A stretch of 64,000 nt of DNA from Liolophura sinensis (Eukaryota > Mollusca > Polyplacophora > Chitonida > Chitonidae). The stretch spans positions 310,001-374,000 of the forward strand of contig NC_088300.1 in NCBI RefSeq assembly GCF_032854445.1. Reading direction: 5' to 3'. How positions within the stretch are numbered: the first letter of the stretch is position 1; the number at the start of each line of letters is the position of its first letter. This document shows positions 1 through 10,900 of the stretch, one piece after another. The notes beneath the pieces were generated by a model. It was not told where the DNA came from. It searched no databases and saw only the letters and a list, made by a program, of their open reading frames with translations. Both the position numbers and the translations under genes were made by a program.

Positions 1-326
1 ACTGTGCTTTCAAAGAAAAGTACCACTGTTCTGTTTTGGTTCATGTTTCTTAGCAGGACGTTCACCATGTGATTTACTCACCTTTCGTTTAAATTGAGAA
101 CTTTTGCGTGCATCTCAGAGATGTTTCTGAAGATGTGAGAAAGTTGCAAATTGTAATATAACACCATTGTCTTCACAGTACGAAGAGCACAGCATGCAAT
201 GTGAAAGTTTGTTTGTGGTTATATTCTACATTATGATTTTGTCAGGAATTTTATCAGAGGAATATGCACCAGAGCTTTTGTATTATCTGGAATAGATACT
301 GTATGTCCAGCATGTCCAAGATCTGG
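1..326. other. Gene-free flank
   Basis: AT-rich sequence with no supportable exon, RNA gene or repeat up to the first SINE. The last 12 bases (315-326) are the left copy of that SINE's target-site duplication. Confidence 0.5.
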
Positions 327-641
327 GAGCGGTAGATCCAGGATCAGTCCTGGGTCGAGTCACACCTAAGACATTAAAAGAGGAAGTTGTAAGTTCCTTG
401 CTTGGCGTTCAGCATGAAGGGGATAGTGCAACGACTGGTTCATCCGTTTCAGTATAATGGCTCGAGCAGGGCGGCTTACTTGCCTTCGTTAAGTTGTCTC
501 AGTGAAGCAGCACTAGATAAAAGAGCGGTGGAAATCCGTCCTGCAACAAGGAGGTACATCACATACACCCTAAGGATTCCTTCATCGTCATATGAAAAAT
601 TGTTGAGCACGACGTTAAACCACAAGCACTCACTCACTCAC
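327..641 (+). mobile_element. tRNA-derived SINE with CACT-repeat tail, 5'-truncated
   Basis: Same family as the copies at 12301-12590 and 26138-26506. This copy lacks the tRNA A-box end and ends in (CACT)n at about 627-641. It is flanked by a 12-bp direct repeat, TCCAAGATCTGG, at 315-326 and 642-653, which is a clean target-site duplication. This supports LINE-driven insertion. The small open frames across it are accidental, since other copies show the same shadow frame. Confidence 0.85.
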
Positions 642-653
642 TCCAAGATCTGG

Positions 654-1900
654 TGTGCTTTGTGGTATAGATTTCTGTGAGCCTGGCTGCTTTCTTTGTG
701 TAATGCCCTTGTCATTGAAAGTTATGCCAAACCATCCATTGTCAGCCCATATGTTATCAGTGATTATCTGTTTTAAATTAGGCAAGTCAAGACCACGTTC
801 AGCACATTTTGTTTCTTTGTCAACTTTACGAATTGATGCCTGTCTTGCATAACTTTCTGCTTTTTGTTCATTGGTTGAATGGTCAAGATTTTCACTGCGT
901 AAGAACAGGTTAAAGGTTTTATTTTCGTTAAAAAGACAGACATCTTACTGTTTAGTTGTAAACTGAATATGGATTCATCGATGTCCCTAAGCTTTCGTTC
1001 ATTGACATTATCGGTTAGAATTAAAGGACTGTGGTATAGAGAATTTCTGCTGTGATAGCGGATGACATGATCTATTCAGTTATTACTTTCCTCAGAAATG
1101 TGGGCTAGTTTGTGATGTGCTTTAGGTATTTTATCTGTGGCACATTTATTTCTTCAGGAAGGTTTTTGTGTACTAATTGTAGGAACAAATTTAGGCCGCA
1201 TGCAGGCACAGATTGTGAATCCTGTTATTGCTGCTACTCCACTCACATTACTACATGTTTGCAGAGGATAATATGGCGTACATTTTGCAGACATGCATTC
1301 GTGATTGCAGTGTATGTTCGAACATGTTTGTATCCAGTTATATTCCGCTTTAAAAACTTGCAGGAATTTCTGTGCCTAAAGAATCTGCATGTACCACTTC
1401 ATTTTGTTGTGGTAGGTCAAAAATACAAAATGATTACCAGTTCGATTGTGTGTTGTTTTGCCACACGAATCACGTTTTACCAAAAAGCTATAAATTTATC
1501 GGGCATTTGGGGAGGAAGGTTTTAACTTCAGCTCAACTGATTGACTGACATCACTTGGGAAAGATTCACGCAGTCACCAAATGGACATACGAACATACTA
1601 CATCGTTACATTGTCTTTTTATTTTGCCTGTTGTGGGGCTAATTAAGAAATTTGACATCCAAGATTTACCCTTTAGTGTTTCTCTTGATTGTTAGCCGAA
1701 CACTGGGTTCAGCTTTTTGACATCCAGTTAACATATATTTGTCGGACTGGATTTTAGGGTTATTAAAAACATGACATGGAGTAACAATATTATCCAGTAC
1801 AACCAACGCTTCAGAATTCTTCGCGTGCATTACGTTATTTACGTCCCTCGATATTTCATGTGTCATGCTTAGCAAGAGAATGTGCTGGTGACATGTTCTA
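654..1900. other. Gene-free stretch
   Basis: No exon with convincing splice sites or family similarity was found. The 137-codon open frame at 1112-1525 has a cysteine- and isoleucine-rich composition typical of chance frames in AT-rich DNA. Confidence 0.5.
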
Positions 1901-1904
1901 CATG

Positions 1905-2765
1905 AGCACTTACTCACTCTACATGAGGTGAACCCCTAGCACTCACTTACTCACTCTACATGAGGTGAGCTCCAAGCACTCACTCACTTTACATGAGGTG
2001 AACCCCAAGCACTCACTCACTCTACATGAGGTGAACTCCAAGCACTCACTCACTCTACATGAGGTGAGCCCCAAGCACTCACTCACTCTACATGAGGTGA
2101 ACTCCAAGCATTCACTCACTCTACATGAGGTGAACCCCAAGCACTCACTCACTCTACATGAGGTGAACCCCTAGCAATCACTCACTCTACATGAGGTGAA
2201 CCCCTAGCACTCACTCACTCTACATGAGGTGAACTCCTAGCACTCACTCACTCTTCATGAGGTGAACCCCTAGCACTCACTCACTCTACGTGAGGTGAAC
2301 CCCTAGCACTCACTCACTCTACATGAGGTGAACCCCTAGCACTCGCTCACTCTACGTGAGGTGAACCCCAAGCACTCACTCACTCTACATGAGGTGAACC
2401 CCTAGCACTCACTCACTCTAATTGAGGTGAACCTCAAGCACTCACTCGCTCTACATGAGGTGAACCCCTAGCACTCACTCACTCTACATGAGGTGAACCC
2501 CTAGCACTCACTCACTCTGCATGAGGTGAACCCTTAGCACTCGCTCACTCTACATGAGGTGAACTCCAAGCACTCACTCACTCTACATGAGTTGAACTCC
2601 AAGCACTCACTCACTCTGCATGAGGTGAACCCCTAGCACTCACTCACTCTACATGAGGTGAACCCCTAGCACTCACTCACTCACTCTACATGAGGTGAAC
2701 CCCTAGCACTCACTCACTCTGCATGAGGTGAACCCCAAGCACTCACTCACTCTACGTGAGGTGAA
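1905..2765. repeat. 33-bp minisatellite containing a SINE-tail sequence
   Basis: About 26 head-to-tail units of roughly 33 bp, consensus cactcactcactc-tacatgag-gtgaacccc(a/t)ag, with substitutions and a few 4-bp CACT length changes. The unit holds AACCCCAAGCACTCACTCAC, the 3' terminus of the SINE family at 26138-26506. The array may have been seeded by a SINE end. Open frames on both strands are a by-product of the multiple-of-three period. Confidence 0.93.
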
Positions 2766-3094
2766 TCAACCTTCGTACATAAAAAAACAAAAACATGGAG
2801 AGTTATCTTCCCACTTTTCGTTGTGTACGAAATTAACATGGTAAGCAATGAAACCCCAACGACACTAGAACAGGCCAATATAAGAAAGGAGTCTTTCGGG
2901 GCTAACCATTACGCTTGATATAATACGCATTTTACCTTTGTACATAATATAGTTCCATTGTAATGTAAGTTAAAATATAAATTGTAGTGGTTTTTTTTTT
3001 TTTCAAATGGTAAACTGTCAACAAGAAAAAAGTGAAGATACCTACAGACATGTTTAATTATTCCATTACGGTGATGGGTGGTTTATTCCGCACA

Positions 3095-3190
3095 CACCCG
3101 TTTCCTCCGCCTCTAAACCTCGCCACCGTCATGTAAGTGAAAAATTCTTTAAAACGGTGGTAACCACCAGTGAAACAAACAAATAATCTG
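3095..3190 (+). mobile_element. Degraded 3' fragment of a tRNA-derived SINE (second family)
   Basis: The order of blocks (gtttcctcc, a gccaccgtc-like block, taagtgaaa-attctt, aaac-accagt, caaataa) parallels the 3' half of the full element at 9453-9720, with about one mismatch every four to five bases. It is an old copy with no tRNA head or target duplication visible. Confidence 0.55.
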
Positions 3191-3263
3191 AAAGTCACAT
3201 AAAGTTGTCTTGTTTGATTGACTTTCAATATATTGACCCAAACATCCTCAGAATAAAAACACA

Positions 3264-3286
3264 TATGCACACACACACACACACTC
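3264..3286. repeat. (CA)n microsatellite
   Basis: A short pure run of CA dinucleotides ending in cactcact. No gene is nearby. Confidence 0.8.
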
Positions 3287-3851
3287 ACTGTATACCATGG
3301 AAAAGTTGGCTTTCCTGTCGCATGAACGCTGACACAGACATTTTGACAAGCGTGAACTCAAACACATATGGAATGTTCATTTTTCCACCAGTCTGTTTAT
3401 CAGATTGTTAGTGTGCATGTCATTTCACAACTTAAAACACGATAGATCAGGGTAAAGTCCGTTTTGTTTTTTATTTATGCCCACGCTATTTACATTTGGG
3501 TTATGGTTTTTGAATGATTAGAGTGAAAATGGAGCAAAACTATGCTACAGATGATAACAGCAGATGATCACATAATTTGATCTATATGGTAAACTGATTA
3601 CAAAATGTTTCACACTTTAGCCAGGGGATGTTCTTTTGGCGACCGAGGTGGATATCGACTTAGGTATGTTTATTTTGTTGGTGCATTGAAAGTGCCACGA
3701 GGCTCGTGGGGTTAAGTGGTCATGCCGGACTATGGCGCACAATAGCAGTGTATCGTTTGACTTGTTGAACTACATGAAGAGGCCAGTTTTCGTGAGAAAA
3801 ACAAAATGATTGGCAGTGAAATTCACTAATCAGTACATGTATTTATTTTTG

Positions 3852-3985
3852 TGGGAAGGTGTGTCAGATGGTCGTGGGTTTCCCCGGGATCTGCCCGGTT
3901 TCCTCCCGTTATAATGCGGGCTGCCGTCGTGTAGGCTAAGTGAATTACACCTGTCAAATAAAGAAATACGTGAAATAGCTAAGGT
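3852..3985 (+). mobile_element. 3' fragment of a tRNA-derived SINE (second family)
   Basis: Contains the recognisable core ggtcgtgggtttcccc, cccggtttcctcccgtt and gccgtcgtgta. These match the central and 3' parts of the element at 9453-9720. The tRNA head is not recognisable, and an upstream stretch around 3700-3760 may be its degraded remnant. Confidence 0.7.
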
Positions 3986-4249
3986 ATCAACTCTTGTCAG
4001 CCAGTTGGTGAAGATGTCTTGAAACAGGCATTTCTCCATCTTGTGTCAAAGCAGGCTCTACCTATGAGCATGCATTCTTCCCCGTCAGTTCTTCACCTGG
4101 CAACCAGAGCAATAGTCAGCTAATGTTTACATTTGATGATGGTTGTTTGCAGATGAGCTGATACAAGGACTGGGTGTTCATATACGACTGAGTGGGGATG
4201 CTGAAGTGGATAGAGTTTGTGACTTGTGATTGACAGCTCAGCTGTTACA

Positions 4250-4570
4250 ATGTCAATCAGCAATTCTGAGAAGGAGATACAGTGTGTGATGCATTGGTTT
4301 GGAAACTGGAGTCAAATGCAGAAGGAGGATTTTCTCAAAGACTTAGTGGAGAAAGCTTCCCCTAATATGGACACTTTGTTTGACGCCATGGGAGTGTTAG
4401 AAATGAATGACAAGCCACCAAGTATTTTCAAATGTCAGATGAAACTGTTTAGTGAGTGGTTTTCTACCTGGACGGACAATGAGAGGAGAGACTTCATGCT
4501 CAAGCTCCAGCTGATTGACCCTTTATTTATCTCGAAGTTTGAGGAGCGAAGCAACGCACAAAGAAACTGA
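4250..4570 (+). CDS. C14orf119: C14orf119 homologue
   Basis: A 106-residue, single-coding-exon protein. It matches human C14orf119 (about 140 residues) along most of its length: CVMHWFGNWS near the start (human CILHWFANWS), then DFLKDLVEKA, DKPPSIFKCQMKL, a tryptophan-containing WFSTWTDNERRDF block, and DPLFISKF. The function of the family is not established; no signal peptide or membrane segment is visible. The start is the ATG at 4250, because upstream frame sequence has only a GTG at 4226. A pyrimidine-rich acceptor (ttgtttgcag) ends at 4152, so a spliced 5' UTR is likely. The protein is shorter than the vertebrate form only at the variable N-terminus. It lies 1 kb upstream of the UQCC3-like gene, on the same strand. 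Confidence 0.9.
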   Translation: MSISNSEKEIQCVMHWFGNWSQMQKEDFLKDLVEKASPNMDTLFDAMGVLEMNDKPPSIFKCQMKLFSEWFSTWTDNERRDFMLKLQLIDPLFISKFEERSNAQRN

Positions 4571-5574
4571 TAACGTGAATTCAGGGGGAAAAAAAGTGAC
4601 CATGTCCCACAACTCCCACTGTTTATCACAACTGCTCAAAATTTCCTATACATTTGAAGTAATATTCAGTTTGTAATCACTAATCAATGTCATTAAACTC
4701 CTTTCGTTAGATTTTTGGTGTGAAAACTTATATTTGATACTAGATTTTATGTTTAATCATTTTTCACTATGGAAATGGCTTTATACTTAACAAAGTGAAG
4801 ACTGAAACACAATGTCCTACCTCAAGTCACATATGATAGAAGTGCTTTTACATTTGTGCAGCAATCGCCAATGCGAAGACTGCAAGAAATGGCCCAAGCA
4901 GTGTTTGGGTAATATCAGACATCAAAAACTTATGAAAATTTTTACATGGATTTAGCTCCTAAAAATGACCTTACCTTGTGTTCCTATGTAGGCCAAGTAA
5001 GGTTTTCTCGTGGAGCAAGCTACGTATTGACTTTTGTGTTTGTTGTAGGATTCATTCCCCCTTTTTGACATTGTTGCGGTCGTACCACAAAACCAGAAGT
5101 TAAATGCTAATATCTTCAGCTGAAGAGGCAGATGCTATTGCCTATGTGTATAGTTTCAGGAGGTATACATTTTAGACACTGCTGAAAACTTTGTCACATG
5201 AAAATCTTATCTTTTCGATTTAACTTTTAAGGCTGACTAAAGTTTTTGGAAAATGAATCCACTGATTCTGATTGATACAGAAAGGAATAATGGTCCTAAA
5301 CGAATTGTTGAAAATTTCAAAAAGAAAAAGCTATGTATACAAATGTAACTATAGTTTTCTTTTGCGAGATTGGGTGGGGAGCGTTTTTAATTTTTAGTGA
5401 ATGTAGAAAACCAAAACAGAATAATTTTGGGTTATATTGTTCGAATGCCAAAACCCCCTTGCACTGAAGCTATCGTACGCTTTATTCGGTATCGTAAGGA
5501 TTACCTCCCTTGTGGGTATACTCTTGCGTGCATATCGCTTCGCAAGGAGGTCGTGATGCAGCTGCAACTGCAAC
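4571..5574. other. C14orf119 3' UTR and UQCC3-like promoter region
   Basis: No repeat family or exon was recognised. Only a weak polyadenylation variant (cattaaac, about 4690) was found downstream of C14orf119. The last part should hold the UQCC3-like 5' UTR. Confidence 0.4.
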
Positions 5575-7006
5575 ATGTCAAGTAGCCGGTTTACCAAAGG
5601 TGTCATAAATGGTCTGGTTATTGTCGGCTTTGGTGTTATCGGCTGGGCATTTTTCACACCAAGTGAAGAGGAAATGAGAAAGGTATAAAACCGCAAATAA
5701 TCCTGGCTTCTTGATGACGATAACTGAGCACCAAATAGACTTCGTGGCGTTACATAACTTACACTTTACAGTCCTTCGTTTCAAATTATCGATACCAAAC
5801 GTTTACCATGTATGTATGTATGTATTATGCAGGAGAATAGAACATAATCAGTTGGAACTTTTATTTCCATATACAAGATATAGAGTACTATGGTTGACTT
5901 TGCTATGAACTAACGCAAGACATTTCTGTAAGACGGATCGGGAGACGACGTGATCTCCTTAGTAACAAACGGCGTGGGTGAAGAAAACGGTCCTCCCAAC
6001 CTTATTGCATAGGAAAATGCCTATTTTTGAATCGCTGTCAGCGATTTTCAGCTTTCCAGATAGTCTTGAGTATTTGTTCACAGTTTTCATGATGTTATTT
6101 TGTACAACTATGCCTTACTGGTCGCTGGCGAAGTAGCAAAAAGTGACTTTTCCCCCAATGCTTTAACATTGGGCGGCCATCTTGTTTTAGACACGCAAAG
6201 GTGGTTACGTGTCGTTCAACTTCCGACCTGTCTTACAGAATGGTCTACAGCGGGGTAAACTTGGAGCAACACAGTTGCGAAAGTTACAGCCTCAAATGTG
6301 TCAGGCTGATTATAAGGAACATTTACCGCTCTTCACACGCGCATTAAAACTTCCCTAGCATAAATCAATGTCAACCCAGTGGTTCCCATAATCAAGTAAG
6401 GTAACCTGAGTAAGGACAGCTGTACAAATTCCCAGAACCTGTGTGTTTTAAGACACTATCCCACTGGGGCCACAAGCTATCTGTCACCATCTGCACAGTG
6501 GGGTAATGTCTCAAAGTGTAAAGGTTTTGGGAATTGGTGCGAATATTGGTTGCTGCATGTCATGAAGACACAGGCCAGATTTTGTAAATTTACAGACAAT
6601 AAGAACAGGGAAGTCCAGAAGTTTCCTGTTAGGGCTGGGATTAAACCTACCCCTCATGTGTCCGGTGGATGAAATTACTGGATAGCTAAGCCTTACTTCC
6701 AAATGAATGGGAGACAATGAGTCATGTGCAATGTGATTCTCAAGACTGACTCAGTGTCCCATTTTCCAAAACAAGCTTTGATTAATGGCATCATCATACT
6801 CACCCTGTTTAGTCTACTATCCAAATTACCGAGCTGTATATTTGCTTTACACATTGCAGAGACTGAAGGGATCCCCAAGCCATATCCAGACAGAAATTAA
6901 GACAGAGGAACAGTCTCAGAGAGAGAGACGGAACAAGGAGTTGTTTGACGTGATCAAGAAAGGAGCTGGTATAACAGATGATGATGTAGCCAAGTGGAAG
7001 AAATAG
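5575..7006 (+). CDS. UQCC3: UQCC3-like complex III assembly factor
   Basis: Two coding exons, 5575-5682 and 6860-7006, join in phase 0 with GTATAA and TTGCAG splice sites to give 84 residues (human UQCC3 is 93). Residues 9-27 form one hydrophobic segment (VINGLVIVGFGVIGWAFF). It is followed by TPSEEEMRKRLKGSP, which aligns with TPGERRKQEMLKEMP of human UQCC3, then a charged helix and a terminal VAKWKK resembling the vertebrate VAWRKNW end. UQCC3 is a single-pass inner-mitochondrial-membrane protein that stabilises cytochrome b during complex III assembly. AATAAA lies at 7077-7082. The intron holds an inverted-repeat element. The gene model is secure; the family call rests on short similarity. 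Confidence 0.72.
5921..6243. mobile_element. Inverted-repeat (MITE-like) element in the UQCC3-like intron
   Basis: The ends are imperfect inverted repeats of about 24 bp: CATTTCTGTAAGACGGATCG on the left and CATTCTGTAAGACAGGTCGG on the complement of the right. Two perfect internal hairpins lie at 6030-6046 (AATCGCTG, one base, CAGCGATT) and 6154-6173 (CCCAATG, six bases, CATTGGG). No coding capacity or clear target-site duplication is visible. It could be a non-autonomous DNA transposon; I do not recognise the superfamily. Confidence 0.5.
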
Positions 7007-7076
7007 AAAAAGATGCTGAATATGTGGCAAAAATATGAATTACATATTTATTTTCTCACTGGTGTATTATAAATGA

Positions 7077-7082
7077 AATAAA
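7077..7082 (+). terminator. Polyadenylation signal of the UQCC3-like gene
   Basis: AATAAA, 71 bases after the stop codon. A second AATAAA-like site around 7297 could serve a longer form. Confidence 0.6.
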
Positions 7083-7917
7083 TATCTAGGCTGGATAACA
7101 TATTATGTAAAGGCTAATCAGGGCGAAGAGAAAAGCGGACTGAACTGTTCATACAGACACCATGGAAATGTTCAGTGTGAGTGACAGTTTTAGCCTCCAT
7201 GTACAGTTGCTTTTGAAGCATCAGCTAGCAGGTTTATTCATAAAACAGAAACCTGCATGCCAAACTGTGATGTAATAAGTTTTGCAATCAAACTGTAAAT
7301 AAACTGTAACTTTATCTTTTTAGGGATTTGTTGTGTGTATACTCTCTATACTGGTTGTCCAAGGGGCTTTCTTGTGGTTTGTATACTCTCTATACAGGCT
7401 GTTCCAGGGGCTTTCACCATTACTTACTTGTTTAGTTTATGAGTGTTTGTACCATTTGTGTAAATAACTTCTCAGAAGTACACAACCATTACTTAAGAGT
7501 GAAAGACAGTAAACTCTGACTGATTGTTGCTTAACATACTCAAAAATTTTTCACTGATACAAATTGTGGTCAGTTTTGTTTGGTGTGGCTGGGGTAAATG
7601 ACCAACCTTTCGCACGTTACATTAAATCCAGTGGACAGTTTTGACAATGTGTAATTCTTCAACATAAGTTTCTTTGGTTAATGACCATGTTTTATAGTTT
7701 CAGACTGAGAACTAATGTACTATAACTAGTAGTGAATTGCCTTCAGTTGTCCTGCTAACACTGATTTAGTGTAGTGGGGTCAGTCGTCTTCCATTTTTCA
7801 CTGCTCATGCCACACGTCCATGTACATCACAATCTTAGTTTACTGCCAGCAGGAAATATGTACCCTGAAAGTTTCCGTTCTCAATAACACATTCCTTCCA
7901 CAGAAATATATTCCAAC
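7083..7917. other. Convergent intergenic region, UQCC3-like to NEPRO
   Basis: Holds the 3' ends of two converging genes. A roughly 55-bp direct duplication (tgtatactctctatac blocks) occurs at about 7325-7420. No exon was recognised. No clear AATAAA was seen on the minus strand for NEPRO. Confidence 0.45.
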
Positions 7918-10900
7918 TCAATTATTGTACAAGCTTTTGGAAGTGTGCCTGTTTTTGTTTTTCTTTTTAGGTCCATCACTCTGAATTGCTCTTGTTTTCT
8001 TCCGCTTGACTTTCCCTCTAGTCCCAGCAGTGAGGAGAGATTCTGTTTCAGTCTTCATAGACACCCTTGCATCTTTTACTTTTTTATTACAAACTTTTAC
8101 AAGAACTGATTTGACTGCTGCCAAAAAGACCTCTACTGGCTTGCATGTCTGGTTTCCTGGCCTCTTCTTGATTTCTTTAAAGTTCTGTAATATAGCTCCA
8201 GCTATGGCTTTTGGTAAATGTAATGTATAAAAAGGTCCAAGTTTAATCTGCTGATTTTGAGTAAGAGAGACCTTCGCCTTCTTAACACTAGATAAACTTG
8301 AAATACATTGATGTATTATTGGTAACAGCATCTTTGGCTTAGGAGATGTCAAATGATTCCCTTTGTTAACTCCTCCCATCAATGTGTTAAATACTTTAGA
8401 AATCCTGTTTCTGCAATGTGCAATTTTCTTCTTCTTTGGTCGTCCTGATTGAAGCTTTTGTATCGTTCTGTCTATCTTCTTAAGCTCTTCCTTCAGCCAC
8501 ACTCTATTGCCTTTCCACAATCTACCGCTGTGCCTCAGGGCTGCATAGGGTGCTGAAAACTCCTCGCAGCTCTTAGCTTCTCTAAGAGTCTTAAGAAAGA
8601 GCACTGAGTTGAAGTCTAATGTTACTGAATTCACGTCGGTCTTGTCTGCAAGGGTGCTCCTCATCTCATGGTGTGCCACTGGAAACAGAAATACAGTTCA
8701 GTTCAGTTCAGTTCAGATTTAGGCTGGTGAAAGAAATACGAGACAAAAGCTGAATTACAGGCCACTGTAAATTTTGTTATCTCTGATGTTCACATGGGTT
8801 CACTCCTAATATAGAAAAGGAAGTGGTTTGGGTGAAAATATGCACTTAACTGAAAGCCAAGTAAATGCCTGTTGCAGTAAGTGGTTTTGGGTGAAAATAT
8901 GCACTTAACTGAAAGCCAAGTAAATGCCTGGTGCAGTAAGTGGTTTGGGTAAAAACATGCACTTAACTGAAAGCCAAGTAAATACCTGGTGCAGTAAGTG
9001 GTTTGGGAAAAAATATGTGCTTTAACTGAAAGCCGAAATAAATGCCTGGTGCAGTAAGTGGTTTGGGTAAAAATATGCACTTAACTGAAAGCCAAGTAAA
9101 TACCTTGTGCAGTAAGTTTGGGTAAAATATGTGCTTTAACTGAAAGCCAAATAAATGCCTGTTGCAGTAAGAGGTTTCAGTAAAAATATGTGCTTGAACT
9201 GAAAGCCAAATAAATGCCTGGTGCAGTAAGTGGTTTCCCCCGGCTCTGTGAGTTTGCTGATCCACATAGAGCTTAAAGCATCATATAGTCAATCCACATT
9301 TACCACAGTGATTCTCTTACATACATACACCTATACATACACCTGCTATGGCCTTATCGTCATCAAACGTACTTCTCATATTGTGATTACCACCATACAG
9401 CATACCTCCTATTGTATTTCTTTATATGTATATATACTTGGGGGTTTAACCTGGGGGCCTCCGTGGCTCAGTCGGTTAGCACGCTAGCGCAGCGTAATGA
9501 CCCAGAAGCCTCTCACCAATGCGTTCGCTGTGAGTTCAAGTCCAGCTCATGCTGGCTTCCTCTCCGGCCGTAAGTGGGAAGGTCTGTCAGCAACCTGCAG
9601 ATGGTCGTGGGTTTCCCCCGGGCTCTGTCCGGTTTCCACCCACCATAATGCTGGCCGTCGTCGTATAAGTGAAATATTCTTGAGTACGGCGTAAAACACC
9701 AATCAAAAAAAAAAAAAAAAATCCTTATCAGCACCATACAACACACCTCCTATGCCCTTATCACCACCATACAACACACCTATGTCCTTATCACCACCAT
9801 ACAACACACCTCCTATGTCCGTAACACCACGATACAACACACCTCCTATGTCCTTATCACCACCATACGACACACCTCCTATGTCCTTATCGCCAGCATG
9901 CAACATACCTCCTATGTCCTTATCACCACCATTCAACACACCTATGTCTTTATCACCACCATACAACACACCTCCTATGTCCTTATCATCACCATACAAC
10001 ACACCTATGTCTTTATCACCACCATACGACACACCTCCTATGTCCTTATCATCACCATTCAACACACCTATGTCTTTATCACCACCATACAACACACCTC
10101 CTATGTCCTTATCGCCATAATACAACATACCTATGTCCTTATCACCACCATACAACACACCTCCTATGTCCGTAACACCACGATACAACACACCTCCTAT
10201 GTCCTTATCACCACCATACGACACACCTCCTATGTCCTTATCGCCAGCATGCAACATACCTCCTATGTCCTTATCACCACCATTCAACACACCTATGTCT
10301 TTATCACCACCATACAACACACCTCCTATGTCCTTATCATCACCATACAACACACCTATGTCTTTATCACCACCATACGACACACCTCCTATGTCCTTAT
10401 CATCACCATTCAACACACCTATGTCTTTATCACCACCATACAACACACCTCCTATGTCCTTATCATCACCATACAACACACCTATGTCCTTATCACCACC
10501 ATACGACACACCTCCTATGTCCTTATCACCACCATACAACACACCTCCTATGTCCTTATCACCACCATACAACACACCTCCTATGTCCTTATCACCACCA
10601 TACAACACACCTCCTATGTCCTTATCGCCATAATACAACATACCTCCTATGTCCTTATCACCACCATACAACACACCTCCTATGTCCTTATCACCACCAT
10701 ACAACATACGTCCTATGTCCTTATCACCACCATACAACACACCTCCTATGTCCTTATCACCACCATACAACACGCCTCCTATGTCTTTATCAGCACCATA
10801 CATTATACCTCCTATGTCTTTATCACCACCATACAACACACCTCCTATGTCCTTATCGCCATAATACAACATACCTCCTATGTCCTTATCACCACCATAC

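Noticed and set aside
402-680. 92-codon frame starting [12 protein letters not shown], also present at 26188-26391
   Set aside because: Lies inside the CACT-tailed SINE and recurs with it; a shadow of the SINE body.
1943-2174. 69-codon repeat proteins on both strands
   Set aside because: By-product of the 33-bp minisatellite.
9453-9560. tRNA-like sequences with good A and B boxes
   Set aside because: They are SINE heads (also at 16805, 26506 and 31434), followed by SINE bodies and lacking a closed cloverleaf acceptor stem, so not functional tRNA genes.
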